Assembly: GCA_029782135.1 (NCBI GenBank)
Contig: JAKOVI010000090.1
Span: 1 to 47,107, forward strand
Length of the DNA: 47,107 bases
Direction: 5' to 3'
Source: Bacillota bacterium
GTDB lineage: Bacteria; Bacillota; UBA4882; UBA10575
The stretch's first letter is position 1, and each line of letters starts with the position of its first letter. The position numbers and the translations under genes were made by a program. Of this stretch, positions 21,315 through 30,030 are shown one piece after another. Under the pieces are notes generated by a model. It was not told where the DNA came from. It worked only from the letters and a program-made list of their open reading frames with translations, and did not search any database.

Positions 21315-22337
21315 ATGCAGGAAGAACTGAAAGCACTCTTAGCACAAGGCCTTCAGGAGGCAGGGGCGGCCGCGTCCTCGCAGGAGTTGGCGGCAGTCCG
21401 TCTTAAGTTTTTTGGCAAGAAAGGTTTGTTTACCCAATACTCGAGGCAGTTGGGGACCCTTTCGCCGGAAGAACGTCCGCTCTTCGGGAAGATCATCAAT
21501 GAGGTCCGGCAAGAGTTGGAGGAGTATCTCACCAGCCGTGAACAAGAACTCTTAACCCTTGAAAAACAGCGAAAACTGGAGAGCGAACGGCTGGACGTGG
21601 AACTCCCGGGGCGCCGGCCCCGGCGGGGCCATCCGCACCCCTTGCAACAGATTATCCAGGAGATTACCACTACGTTCTTGGGGATGGGCTTTTCGGTGGC
21701 CGAGGGTCCGGAAGTCGAGTTGGATTATTATAATTTTGAAGCGCTGAACATCCCCCCGGAGCATCCGGCGCGGGAGATGCACGATTCCTTATATATTACC
21801 GACAAGATTCTCTTACGGACCCATACTTCTCCCGTCCAGGTCCGGACGATGGAGAAAGTTTACCCGCAACCGGTCCGGATTATCGTGCCTGGGAGAGTCT
21901 ACCGGCGTGATGCCCTGGATGCGACCCATTCGCCGATCTTCCACCAGATCGAAGGGTTGCTCGTGGATAAAAATATCACCTTCAGCGATTTGAAAGGTGT
22001 TTTAACCGTCTTTGTCAAGAAGTTCTTCGGAGAAGACCGGACCGTCCGGCTCCGGCCGAGTTTCTTTCCGTTCACCGAACCAAGTACCGAAGTTGATGTT
22101 TCCTGTGGCTGTCAGGGCCGGGGCTGCCGGGTCTGTAAAAACACCGGCTGGCTTGAGATTTTAGGCGCCGGTTCGGTCCATCCCAAAGTCCTGGCGATGG
22201 CGAATTATGATCCCGAGGTCTATTCCGGGTTTGCCTTTGGGATGGGCGTGGAGCGCATCGCCATGCTCCGTTACGGGATTACCGACATCCGCCACTTTTA
22301 CGAGAACGATCTCCGTTTTCTCAGCCAATTCAAGTAG
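21315..22337 (+). CDS. pheS: Phenylalanyl-tRNA synthetase alpha subunit
   Basis: The catalytic class II subunit, 340 residues, acting as an (alpha-beta)2 tetramer with PheT. The N-terminal coiled-coil (1-85) binds tRNA. The catalytic core shows [35 protein letters not shown] (motif 2 region), [22 protein letters not shown] and [11 protein letters not shown] (motif 3). [17 protein letters not shown] cluster of cysteines follows motif 2, as in many bacterial PheS. ATG at 21315. Regulated by the T-box leader. Confidence 0.97.
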   Translation: MQEELKALLAQGLQEAGAAASSQELAAVRLKFFGKKGLFTQYSRQLGTLSPEERPLFGKIINEVRQELEEYLTSREQELLTLEKQRKLESERLDVELPGRRPRRGHPHPLQQIIQEITTTFLGMGFSVAEGPEVELDYYNFEALNIPPEHPAREMHDSLYITDKILLRTHTSPVQVRTMEKVYPQPVRIIVPGRVYRRDALDATHSPIFHQIEGLLVDKNITFSDLKGVLTVFVKKFFGEDRTVRLRPSFFPFTEPSTEVDVSCGCQGRGCRVCKNTGWLEILGAGSVHPKVLAMANYDPEVYSGFAFGMGVERIAMLRYGITDIRHFYENDLRFLSQFK

Positions 22338-22352
22338 GGGAGGGAAACTTCA

Positions 22353-24761
22353 GTGCGAGTCTCTTATAACTGGTTACGCGACTATGTGCCAATTCAGTTA
22401 AGCCCGGCCGAACTTGCCGAGAAATTGACCATGGCCGGACTGGAAGTCGATGAGATCATTGATTTTGGAGCGCCCTACCGCTCCTTGAAGATAGGTGAAA
22501 TTCTCAAGATTGAACACCACCCGCAAGCGGACCGGCTGCTGATCTGCCGGGTCCGGCTGGCCGACGGGGAGGTGACGGTGGTCACCGCCGCCCAGAACCT
22601 GAAAAGTGGGGATCTGGTGCCGGTTGCCCTGCCCGGGGTGACCCTTCCGGACGGGCGGCAGATTGAAGCAGTTGAGTTCCACGGGGTCCGCTCCCAAGGG
22701 ATGCTCTGTTCGGAGGAAGAACTGGGCCTGGCCCGCAAGTCAACCGGGATCATGGTCTTGCCGGCGGGTACCTCTTTACAGGCTAGCCTTGACAGCGTAC
22801 TTGGGTTGGATGATCATGTTTTGGTTCTCGAATTGACGCCCAACCGGGCGGATTGCTACGGGATGTTGGGCGTGGCGCGGGAGGTGGCCGCGCTCACCGG
22901 TGCCGAGGTCAAGTTACCTGATTTCCGGGTCGAGGAAGGAGCGGAACCGGTTGAACAGTTTGTGCGGATTGAAGTCCTCAATCCGGAACTGGCCCCCAGG
23001 TATGCCGGGCGTGTCTTGCTCGATCTCAAGCTGGGCGAATCTCCTCTGTGGTTGAAAGCCCGGTTGCTCGCGGCTGGGATGCGGCCGATCAATAACATGG
23101 TGGATCTGACCAACTACGTAATGTTAGAATTGAACCAGCCGTTACATCCCTTTGATCTGGAGCAAATGAAGGAGCAAAAGGTGGTCGTCCGGTCGGCGCG
23201 GGAGAACGAGGTGATGATCACCCTTGACGGTCAAGAGAGGACGCTTACCCGCGGCCAGTTGGTGATCGCCGATGCCGTTCAAGCGCAGTGTATTGCCGGG
23301 GTGATGGGGAGCGCCCATAGTGAAGTGACGGCGGCGACAAAGACCGTCTTCCTGGAAGCGGCTTATTTTTCGCCGGTGAGTATTCGCCGGACAGCGCAGT
23401 ATTTTGCCCTCCGCTCCGAAGCGGCGATCCGGTTCGGGAAAGGACTGGATCCGGAGACGGTTCCGCTGGCCTTGGACCGGGTGGCCCATTTAGCCCAGCA
23501 ACTGCAGATTGCCCGGGTGGCGAAGGGTGTGATCGATTTTAATTCCTGTCCTTCCGCTCCCCGAAAAATCCGGTTCCGCCCCGAGCGGATCAACGGTCTT
23601 TTGGGGACGAAGCTGGAGAGCACGGAGATCTTGGCGATCTTCCAACGGCTTAACTTTAAGTTCGAAACGCAACCGGACGGCAGTTGTGATCTGCTACCCC
23701 CATCCTACCGGCTGGACATTGAAGGAGAAGCCGACCTCGCAGAAGAGGTGGCCCGGATCTATGGCTATGACCGGATTCCTGCCACCTATCCGGCTGCCCA
23801 GATGGTTGGCCAGTTAACGCCGCGGCAGGAATTTACGGAGAAGGTGCGCCAACTCTTGTTGGGCTGCGGTTTGAGTGAGATTAAAACCTATAGTTTCCAT
23901 GGGGAGAGTATGTTTGAACGGCTGAACATTCCGGCCGGCCACCCCTTAAGAAATGCCGTCCGGATGATGGTGCCGCTCAGTGAAGATGCCTCGCTGATGC
24001 GGACAACGCTCTTCACCGGGGTAATCGATACTTTGAGTTATAACGCCCGTCGGAATCAGCATGATTTGCAGGTCTTTGAGATTGCGCATGTTTATCTTCC
24101 GGCGACGGCGGGGAGCCTGCCGGAGGAGCCGGAACATCTGGCCGGTGCCCTCAGTGGAAAGATGTTTGCTCCGGCCTGGAACCAGAACGACCGCGAGGTT
24201 GATTATTATGACGGGAAAGGGTTGCTTGAGACCCTGTTCGACGCCCTCCGGGTGGAAAAGGTCACCTTCCGCCGGGGCGAACATCCGGTCCTCCACCCCG
24301 GGCGGACCGCCTTTCTGGAGTACGCCGGGGAACAACTGGGCATCGTTGGCGAGATTCATCCGCAGATCAAGGCGGAGTTTGATCTGGTTGCCCCCATCGT
24401 CCTCTTCGAAATCAACCTGGAGAAACTATGGCAGGCAGCGCGCAAAGAGGTTGTGCAAGTTAAAGCTTTGCCGAAATTCCCGCCCATCCTGCGGGATCTG
24501 GCCTTAGTTTTACCGGAGAAGGTCAAAGTCGAAGAGGTCATGGCGGTCTTCTACGAAAACGGCGAGGAAAAGCTGGAAGCAGTGCAACTCTTCGATGTCT
24601 ATCAAGGGGAAAAAATTCAGGCCGGATACCGGAGTATCGCTTTTTCCTTGACGTTTAGGCTGGAGGAGCGGACCTTGAAGGATGATGAGGTGAATGCGGT
24701 GATGGAGCGGATCATCCAGGCGGCCACCACAAAGTTTGGAGCCCAGATCCGGACAGCCTAG
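22353..24761 (+). CDS. pheT: Phenylalanyl-tRNA synthetase beta subunit
   Basis: An 802-residue subunit with the editing site and anticodon-binding domain. The order is an N-terminal MRVSYNWLRDYV segment, an EMAP/tRNA-binding OB fold (SLKIGEILKIEHHPQADRLLICRV, about 44-150), the B3/4 editing domain (ELTPNRADCYGMLGVAREVAAL, from ~160), B5, the inactive synthetase-like core, and a C-terminal FDX-ACB ferredoxin domain (LPKFPPILRDLALV onward). The GTG at 22353 is 15 bases after pheS and has GGGGAGGG upstream. Confidence 0.97.
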   Translation: MRVSYNWLRDYVPIQLSPAELAEKLTMAGLEVDEIIDFGAPYRSLKIGEILKIEHHPQADRLLICRVRLADGEVTVVTAAQNLKSGDLVPVALPGVTLPDGRQIEAVEFHGVRSQGMLCSEEELGLARKSTGIMVLPAGTSLQASLDSVLGLDDHVLVLELTPNRADCYGMLGVAREVAALTGAEVKLPDFRVEEGAEPVEQFVRIEVLNPELAPRYAGRVLLDLKLGESPLWLKARLLAAGMRPINNMVDLTNYVMLELNQPLHPFDLEQMKEQKVVVRSARENEVMITLDGQERTLTRGQLVIADAVQAQCIAGVMGSAHSEVTAATKTVFLEAAYFSPVSIRRTAQYFALRSEAAIRFGKGLDPETVPLALDRVAHLAQQLQIARVAKGVIDFNSCPSAPRKIRFRPERINGLLGTKLESTEILAIFQRLNFKFETQPDGSCDLLPPSYRLDIEGEADLAEEVARIYGYDRIPATYPAAQMVGQLTPRQEFTEKVRQLLLGCGLSEIKTYSFHGESMFERLNIPAGHPLRNAVRMMVPLSEDASLMRTTLFTGVIDTLSYNARRNQHDLQVFEIAHVYLPATAGSLPEEPEHLAGALSGKMFAPAWNQNDREVDYYDGKGLLETLFDALRVEKVTFRRGEHPVLHPGRTAFLEYAGEQLGIVGEIHPQIKAEFDLVAPIVLFEINLEKLWQAARKEVVQVKALPKFPPILRDLALVLPEKVKVEEVMAVFYENGEEKLEAVQLFDVYQGEKIQAGYRSIAFSLTFRLEERTLKDDEVNAVMERIIQAATTKFGAQIRTA

Positions 24762-24802
24762 TTTGTGAGAACGAAGGTACTGCCGGTTCCCGAGTAATAA
24801 TT

Positions 24803-24841
24803 ACCCCCTCCCTTTCATAATCTTTCCTGAAAGGAGGGGGT
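24803..24841 (+). terminator. Hairpin after pheT that contains the next ribosome binding site
   Basis: ACCCCCTCCCTTTC (24803-24816) pairs, with one bulge, with GAAAGGAGGGGGT (24829-24841). A short T-rich tail (CATTATTTTG) follows. The 3' arm holds the GGAGGGGG of the next gene, so the stem may act as pheST terminator and as a lid on that ribosome binding site. Confidence 0.6.
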
Positions 24842-24848
24842 CATTATT

Positions 24849-25703
24849 TTGACGGAACTGTCGGTCAAAAAGCGGGAAAAGCTGGCTTTGTGCGCCTTAC
24901 TGATCTTGCAATTGCTCGTCTCAGTCTTCAACTCCGGCTTGGAACCCTTGCTCTTTGGGGCTCATCATTCCTCTGCACTGCTTTTTCGGGTTTTCTTTTG
25001 TTTCTTGGTTTGGGTTGGCCGTTTTTACTTTTTTCCGCGATGTCGTGATGGCCGGATGTTGCTGCTTGGTTTTGCCGGTACCTTCCTGTTTACGGTGGTT
25101 TTTACCCATTGCCTGACGATGAACAAACTTCCCGCGCTGACTTATACTTTAAGCCTTTTTGATCAGGGGATTAATGCCCTCTGGTTAGGCATGGTCTTTG
25201 AAATCACCGCGGTGATTGTTTGGGAGGTGACCGGCAACCCGCAGCCCTTCGGGTTTGACCTGAACTCTTTGGCCCAAAGAAGGAAAGCAGGAGAGGAAGT
25301 TTTATCGTCCGTAATGAAGCTGGGCTTTTTCTATGCGGCGCTGATGATTTTATGGTTTTACCGTCTGCGGTTCGCCACCAATCTTTCCTGGGAACTTTTC
25401 AGCCGGGTAGCCGTCGCCCTTTTGGTTGGCAGTATCGTTTGCTTGTTAGCCGGTTTCCGCGACCGGCTCCGGAGCCATGTCCGCCCGGCTTTGGACGAAC
25501 TTGAGCGGCAGTTGGAAGTGATGTTGACCCGTCTGGTCCCGGGGAATGAGGCCCGGACCGAGGAACTCTTCTATCTCCATAGCTGCCGTGAGCTGTTACT
25601 CCGTTCCACCATGCTCCGGTGGCAACCGGAAGACCTGATGATGGCGGTGGGCAGTCTCCTCCTGTTTGTCGCGCAGCCGGCGATCACTCAGTTATTGAGC
25701 TAG
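24849..25703 (+). CDS. Hypothetical multi-pass membrane protein
   Basis: A 284-residue protein of unknown family with about five to six hydrophobic segments (roughly residues 13-28, 41-62, 70-86, 108-125, 157-172 and 186-203). A soluble, Arg/Leu-rich helical part (205-260) and a final hydrophobic stretch follow. Start TTG at 24849 behind GGAGGGGG, which lies inside the hairpin that follows pheT. No motif allows a functional call. It lies between pheT and zapA. Confidence 0.7.
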   Translation: MTELSVKKREKLALCALLILQLLVSVFNSGLEPLLFGAHHSSALLFRVFFCFLVWVGRFYFFPRCRDGRMLLLGFAGTFLFTVVFTHCLTMNKLPALTYTLSLFDQGINALWLGMVFEITAVIVWEVTGNPQPFGFDLNSLAQRRKAGEEVLSSVMKLGFFYAALMILWFYRLRFATNLSWELFSRVAVALLVGSIVCLLAGFRDRLRSHVRPALDELERQLEVMLTRLVPGNEARTEELFYLHSCRELLLRSTMLRWQPEDLMMAVGSLLLFVAQPAITQLLS

Positions 25704-25787
25704 AGGGTTTACCAGTTTGCCCATATATTAATGAAAGAAGGAGTTTTCTTTTTTTTGTCAAATACTTATGGGATAAAGGATTAGGTG

Positions 25788-26075
25788 GTGTCATCTTTGA
25801 TCACCAAAAATACGGAGAAACCGGTTCAGAATCGCGTAACCATTCAAATCATGGGCGACGAATATAACGTGGTCGGGGCTGAATCGGCCGAGTATGTAGA
25901 TGAATTGGTCAAACAGATTGAAACCAAGATTGACGCGATCCAGAAAGCCCACGGTGCTGCCAAATTGTCCAAAACGCAGCTGGCGATCCTGGTGGCATTG
26001 CAGTTGGCGGATGAAATGGTTAAACTCCGTATAGAACACGAGAACCTGGTAAGATTAATACAAGAGGCCAAATAG
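25788..26075 (+). CDS. zapA: Cell division protein ZapA
   Basis: A ~95-residue ZapA, which bundles FtsZ filaments at the division ring. The family pattern is clear: a beta hairpin VTIQIMGDEYNVVGAESAEYVDELV, then a long helix with KIDAIQKAH...LSKTQLAILVALQLADEMVKL that forms the antiparallel coiled coil. Several start codons are possible (GTG 25785 or 25788, TTG 25797). I use 25788 for its distance from AAAGGA. It often lies next to pheT and cvpA in Firmicutes, as here. Confidence 0.9.
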   Translation: MSSLITKNTEKPVQNRVTIQIMGDEYNVVGAESAEYVDELVKQIETKIDAIQKAHGAAKLSKTQLAILVALQLADEMVKLRIEHENLVRLIQEAK

Positions 26076-26107
26076 CCTTTTTTTAGCAAGGCTGGAGGAA
26101 AACAGCA

Positions 26108-26944
26108 ATGAATTTAGCTTTTTTAGATTGGGCAATCCTAATTTCGCTGCTTATTTTTATTTTCCGCGGGTTCAAAAGTGGGATTGTACAGCAAATTTTG
26201 GGCTTACTGGGTTCCATTGCCGCCCTTGTCCTGGCGTTCTACTTTTACGGGCGCCTCGGACCAATGCTGGCGGATTTGCTGAATGTTTCGGAGAACCTTG
26301 GGAATATATTAGGGTTTATCCTGGTGATGGTCGGGATCAGCACCGTGGTGGCATTAACCGCCCGGAAATGGAAGAAGCTGACCGGAAATACCGCCCTTTC
26401 TACTTTGGACAGTTTAGCCGGGGCGTTTTTTGGCGCCTTTAAAGTTTTGATTGTCTGGGTACTGATCTTGTTGTTCCTCTCCTCGTTGCCGTGGGATTTT
26501 GTGCAAAAACCATTAGTTGAGTCCACTTTGGCCGAGGATGTGCTTAAACTGGCCCCCTTTTTTTATTTTCTGCAGGAACGGGCGCTCCCGGCCAATGTTC
26601 CGAAGCTCTTCATTACCCCGGAGGGTGTGCAATTCCGGACAATTGATTATGAAGATCTCGACGGCAGTACCTGTATTGCCTGCGGGGGGGAAGTCCGTTA
26701 CCATGGGCGGGCGAAGAACGGTCTTTTTTACTTCCCCCTTTTTGAATGCCGTTTCTGTGGCCGGCGCAGTGACGGTTGTCAAACCTTTGAAGGTTTTCAT
26801 CTTTTCTACCGGCGCTGTCCCTGGGAAGGCAAGACTTTTATCACCGGGACCAAATGCGAGATCTGGACAGACCAGGAAGTGGTTTTCCCGTCGACAATCT
26901 GCCCGGTCTGCGGAAGAAGCAATGTCGTTGGTTTTAGTTTATAA
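26108..26944 (+). CDS. CvpA-family membrane protein with Cys-rich C-terminal domain
   Basis: A 278-residue protein. Residues 1-160 are a CvpA (colicin V production) domain with four membrane helices, the conserved WAILISLLIFIFRGFKSGIVQQ start and DSLAGAFFGAFKVLIVW. Usual CvpA proteins end soon after. Here a soluble part (~175-278) adds CIACGG, FECRFCGRRSDGC, CPWEGKTFITGTKC and ICPVCGR, a set of Cys pairs typical of zinc ribbons or Fe-S sites. This suggests a membrane-tethered metal-binding domain. ATG at 26108 after TGGAGG. Role unknown; CvpA proteins have been linked to envelope and biofilm functions. Confidence 0.85.
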   Translation: MNLAFLDWAILISLLIFIFRGFKSGIVQQILGLLGSIAALVLAFYFYGRLGPMLADLLNVSENLGNILGFILVMVGISTVVALTARKWKKLTGNTALSTLDSLAGAFFGAFKVLIVWVLILLFLSSLPWDFVQKPLVESTLAEDVLKLAPFFYFLQERALPANVPKLFITPEGVQFRTIDYEDLDGSTCIACGGEVRYHGRAKNGLFYFPLFECRFCGRRSDGCQTFEGFHLFYRRCPWEGKTFITGTKCEIWTDQEVVFPSTICPVCGRSNVVGFSL

Positions 26945-26995
26945 CCAGTGAAGAAATGGACAAGTTGGTTGCGTAAAGGAGAAGAAGACGAAGAA

Positions 26996-29506
26996 ATGTC
27001 AGTGGCAATCCCAGAGTTATTAGCTCCGGCCGGGGACTGGGAGACCTTAAAAGTGGCGGTGGCGGCCGGTGCAGATGCTGTTTACCTGGGCGGGAAATCT
27101 TTTTCCGCCCGTCAATATGCCCCGAACTTTGGCCAGGAGGAACTGGCCCGCGCTGCCGATTATCTCCATCTCCGCGGAAGAAAGCTCTATGTGACGGTCA
27201 ATACACTAATCAAGCAGGAAGAGTTGGATGAATTATTGTCTTTCATTGCTTTTCTTTATCAGATCGGAACAGATGCGGTTATTGTGCAAGATTTGGGCGT
27301 CCTCTCTTTAATCCGTGAAAACTGGCCGTCGTTTCCGGTCCACGCCAGTACGCAAATGACCGTCCATGACAGCGCCGGCGCCCGTTTCCTGCAAAACTTG
27401 GGCGTGGCGCGGGTCATTCTCGCCCGTGAACTCTCCTTTGAAGAGATTAAAGCGATTAAGCAGAACTGCCAGGTGGAACTGGAAGTCTTTGTCCATGGGG
27501 CGCTTTGCGTAGCTTATTCCGGAGCATGTCTGTTCAGCAGTTTAATCGGCGGGCGGAGTGGAAACCGCGGCCGGTGTGCGCAGCCCTGCCGGTTAACCTA
27601 CACACTCCTACAGGATGGAGTAGAACTGTCCACAACGGCTACCAGCGGCCAGCACCTGCTCTCCCCAAAGGATCTTTGCCTGCTGCCTTTCCTTCCCCGG
27701 TTAAGCGAAGCCGGCGTTTGTTCTTTAAAAATCGAAGGACGGATGAAAGGCCCCGCATATGTCGGGACTGTTGTTAAGAATTACCGCGCCGCCTTAGACC
27801 GGATGGCCGGGGACCCGGAGCGCTTTGCCACTGACCCGGGCGCGCTTCAGGAATTGGAGTCGGTTTTTAACCGGGGATTATCTCCCGGTTATTTTAACGG
27901 TGACCTTGGTCCCGACCTCATGAGTCCGGTGCGCCCCAGTAACCGGGGGCGCTTTGTCGGCCGGGTGAAAGAGTATGACGGGAAAAGAAGGAGAGTTCTG
28001 GTTGGTTTGGAGGAAGAGATCCAGGAAGGGGATGGCCTGGAAATCTGGGTCAAAGTAGGCGGACGTGTCGGAACGATTGTTGAAGACCTAAAAGTGGGCG
28101 GGGAGAGGGTACACGTAGCACCAGCCGGGACAGAGGCCTGGTTTGCCCTGCCTGACCAGGTCAAACCGGGTGACCGCGTTTTTTTAACCTCCTCCCACCG
28201 TTTGCAAGAAGAGATTGAACTAATGAAACGGAATGATTATCCGGCCGCGCAACAGCCATGCACACTCAAAGTCCAGGTTGTACCGGGCCGGCCGTTGACT
28301 TTGGCGCTTTCGGCTTTGGGGAAGACCGTAACCGTGGCTTCGGCCGTGCCGGCGGCGGAAGCGGAGAAACACCCGTTGACCGAGGAAACGCTGAAGAACC
28401 ACTTGACGCGAATGGGGGAGACGCCCTTCCGGGCTACCGGATTTTGTGCGGTGATCGAAGGCCGGCCAATGCTTCCTTTCAGCCAATTAAACCAAGTTCG
28501 AAGAGAAGCCGTCGCGCTGCTCGAACGGGAGATTCTGGCCGACTGTCATCGACAACCGTTGCCGCTTAAGGTGGCGCCCAGCATCGGTGCACCGGTATCC
28601 TCTGAACAGCACCGCCGTGGCCCCTCTTTTCTTACGGTTTACGCCGGGACGCTTGAGATTTTAAAACAAGCCCTGGCGAAGGAAGCGGTGCAGAAAGTGA
28701 TCGTTGGCGGGGAAAGTTTGGTCCCCGGCTTCACCTGGAATGAACAGAACCTGACGGAAGCGGTAAGGCTGGCGCGGGGAAAAGGGGTCCGGGCCGTGAT
28801 TGCCCTGCCGCGTATTACCAGGGAGCGGGAGCGGAGAAGGATCGAAGATTACCTCCGGTTTTGTTGTAAACTTGCACCCGACGGGTTTCTCGTCTCCCAC
28901 TTGGGAAACCTGCAAATGGTAAGAGAATTTACGGATTTACCGGTCTATGCCAACCACACCTTGCCGGTTTTTAATACCTATGCGGTAGCCTTGTTACAAG
29001 CGGCCAACCTGAAAGGAGTCACCCTTTCTCCTGAATTAGCACGGAAAGAAATTTTGGCGCTCTTGAAGCGGAAGGAATTGGCAGACCCTGAAGTTGAGCT
29101 TTTGGTCTTTGGGGCTTTGGAACTGATGATCTCCCAGTTTTGTCCGGTCGGGACTTGGGTAGGCAAGCAGCCGCCCCGGATTTGTCCGCGGCCTTGCCGG
29201 CACAACCGGTTTGCGCTCCGGGACCGTAAAGGGTACGTCTTTCCGGTCCTGACGGATGAATTTTGCCGGATGCATCTTCTCAACAGCAGGTATCTTTCTT
29301 TATACCGGGAGCTGGAAGGTTTAAAGGATTTTAGGCTCAGTCTCCGCTTGGAACTGCGCCACCAACCTCCGGCGGTGGCCGGCCGGGTCATCGATCTTTT
29401 TCAGGAAGGATTAATGAAGGGTGTTGACCAGCAAGGCGAAACCGTTCTCGAAGCAGCCGTCGGGCAGGGGTTAACGAGGGGCCATTTTTACCGTGGCGTT
29501 GAATAA
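26996..29506 (+). CDS. U32-family peptidase/tRNA-rRNA hydroxylation-type protein
   Basis: About 836 residues. The N-terminal U32 domain begins PELLAPAGDWETLKVAVAAGADAVYLGG and contains VHASTQMTVH and the Cys-rich CVAYSGACLFSS...GNRGRCAQPCR used for Fe-S binding in this family. It continues with a DUF3656-type middle (~390-500) and a second U32-like half with NHTLPVFN and FCPVGTWVGK...ICPRPCR. Relatives include E. coli RlhA (23S C2501 hydroxylation) and TrhP (tRNA). The ATG at 26996 is chosen because the family N-terminus fits; the AAAGGAG at 26975 is 13-14 bases away. A GTG at 26948 would add 16 residues without a ribosome binding site. Exact substrate unknown. Confidence 0.85.
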   Translation: MSVAIPELLAPAGDWETLKVAVAAGADAVYLGGKSFSARQYAPNFGQEELARAADYLHLRGRKLYVTVNTLIKQEELDELLSFIAFLYQIGTDAVIVQDLGVLSLIRENWPSFPVHASTQMTVHDSAGARFLQNLGVARVILARELSFEEIKAIKQNCQVELEVFVHGALCVAYSGACLFSSLIGGRSGNRGRCAQPCRLTYTLLQDGVELSTTATSGQHLLSPKDLCLLPFLPRLSEAGVCSLKIEGRMKGPAYVGTVVKNYRAALDRMAGDPERFATDPGALQELESVFNRGLSPGYFNGDLGPDLMSPVRPSNRGRFVGRVKEYDGKRRRVLVGLEEEIQEGDGLEIWVKVGGRVGTIVEDLKVGGERVHVAPAGTEAWFALPDQVKPGDRVFLTSSHRLQEEIELMKRNDYPAAQQPCTLKVQVVPGRPLTLALSALGKTVTVASAVPAAEAEKHPLTEETLKNHLTRMGETPFRATGFCAVIEGRPMLPFSQLNQVRREAVALLEREILADCHRQPLPLKVAPSIGAPVSSEQHRRGPSFLTVYAGTLEILKQALAKEAVQKVIVGGESLVPGFTWNEQNLTEAVRLARGKGVRAVIALPRITRERERRRIEDYLRFCCKLAPDGFLVSHLGNLQMVREFTDLPVYANHTLPVFNTYAVALLQAANLKGVTLSPELARKEILALLKRKELADPEVELLVFGALELMISQFCPVGTWVGKQPPRICPRPCRHNRFALRDRKGYVFPVLTDEFCRMHLLNSRYLSLYRELEGLKDFRLSLRLELRHQPPAVAGRVIDLFQEGLMKGVDQQGETVLEAAVGQGLTRGHFYRGVE

Positions 29507-29512
29507 TAATGA

Positions 29513-29541
29513 TTTACACCGCTTTCGAATTATGGTAAAAT
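29513..29541 (+). promoter_or_regulatory. Promoter of rpsO
   Basis: TTTACA (29513-29518), a 17-base spacer and TAAAAT (29536-29541), about 115 bases before rpsO. Confidence 0.7.
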
Positions 29542-29544
29542 TTA

Positions 29545-29640
29545 TTGCGTAGTTCTACTACGCAAAGGCATTAAGATGCCACCCCTTTCTGGGACGACCG
29601 TTTCCTCCGGCGGGCTTCTCGGATTGGCGGGTTAAAACAG
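29545..29640 (+). promoter_or_regulatory. Structured rpsO leader, candidate S15 autoregulatory site
   Basis: The leader opens with a perfect hairpin TTGCGTAGT/ACTACGCAA around TCT (29545-29565), then GGCAT-TAAG-ATGCC (29567-29580), then a G/C-rich stretch with three GGCGGG-like blocks up to the ribosome binding site AAGGAGGTG. S15 commonly represses its own mRNA through such structures. The family of this leader is not recognised, so S15 binding is inference. Confidence 0.45.
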
Positions 29641-29656
29641 TAAGGAGGTGAATTTG

Positions 29657-29923
29657 GTGCTGAATTTAGAACAAAAGGCCGAAATTATCAAGAAATTTCA
29701 GCGGCATGAGGGTGATACCGGTTCCCCCGAGGTTCAGATTGCGATTCTGACCGAGCGGATCAACTACCTGACCGAGCACTTGAAGGTACACAAGAAGGAT
29801 CATCATTCGCGCCGCGGTTTGTTGAAAATGGTTGGACAACGGAGAGGTTTATTAAACTATCTCTATAAAACAGACCTTCAGCGGTACCGTTCGATCATCG
29901 AACGTCTTGGCCTACGGAAGTAG
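29657..29923 (+). CDS. rpsO: 30S ribosomal protein S15
   Basis: An 88-residue S15, which binds the central domain of 16S rRNA early in 30S assembly. Diagnostic parts are [57 protein letters not shown] choose the GTG at 29657 because AAGGAGGTG ends six bases upstream; TTG 29654 and GTG 29648 are less well placed. The following terminator allows partial read-through to pnp, the usual rpsO-pnp arrangement. Confidence 0.97.
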   Translation: MLNLEQKAEIIKKFQRHEGDTGSPEVQIAILTERINYLTEHLKVHKKDHHSRRGLLKMVGQRRGLLNYLYKTDLQRYRSIIERLGLRK

Positions 29924-29930
29924 GAAAAGG

Positions 29931-29956
29931 AAGCGGGGCTACCCGCTTTTCTTTCT
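29931..29956 (+). terminator. Terminator between rpsO and pnp
   Basis: AAGCGGG (29931-29937), loop GCTA and CCCGCTT (29942-29948), followed by TTCTTTCT. The tail is interrupted by C, suggesting partial termination. Confidence 0.7.
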
Positions 29957-30030
29957 GTATTTGGTCATAATAAAATTGCACAAACTCTGGGAGAAGGTCT
30001 GTTTGAAGAAGGTAGAAAGGGGGTTTAACC

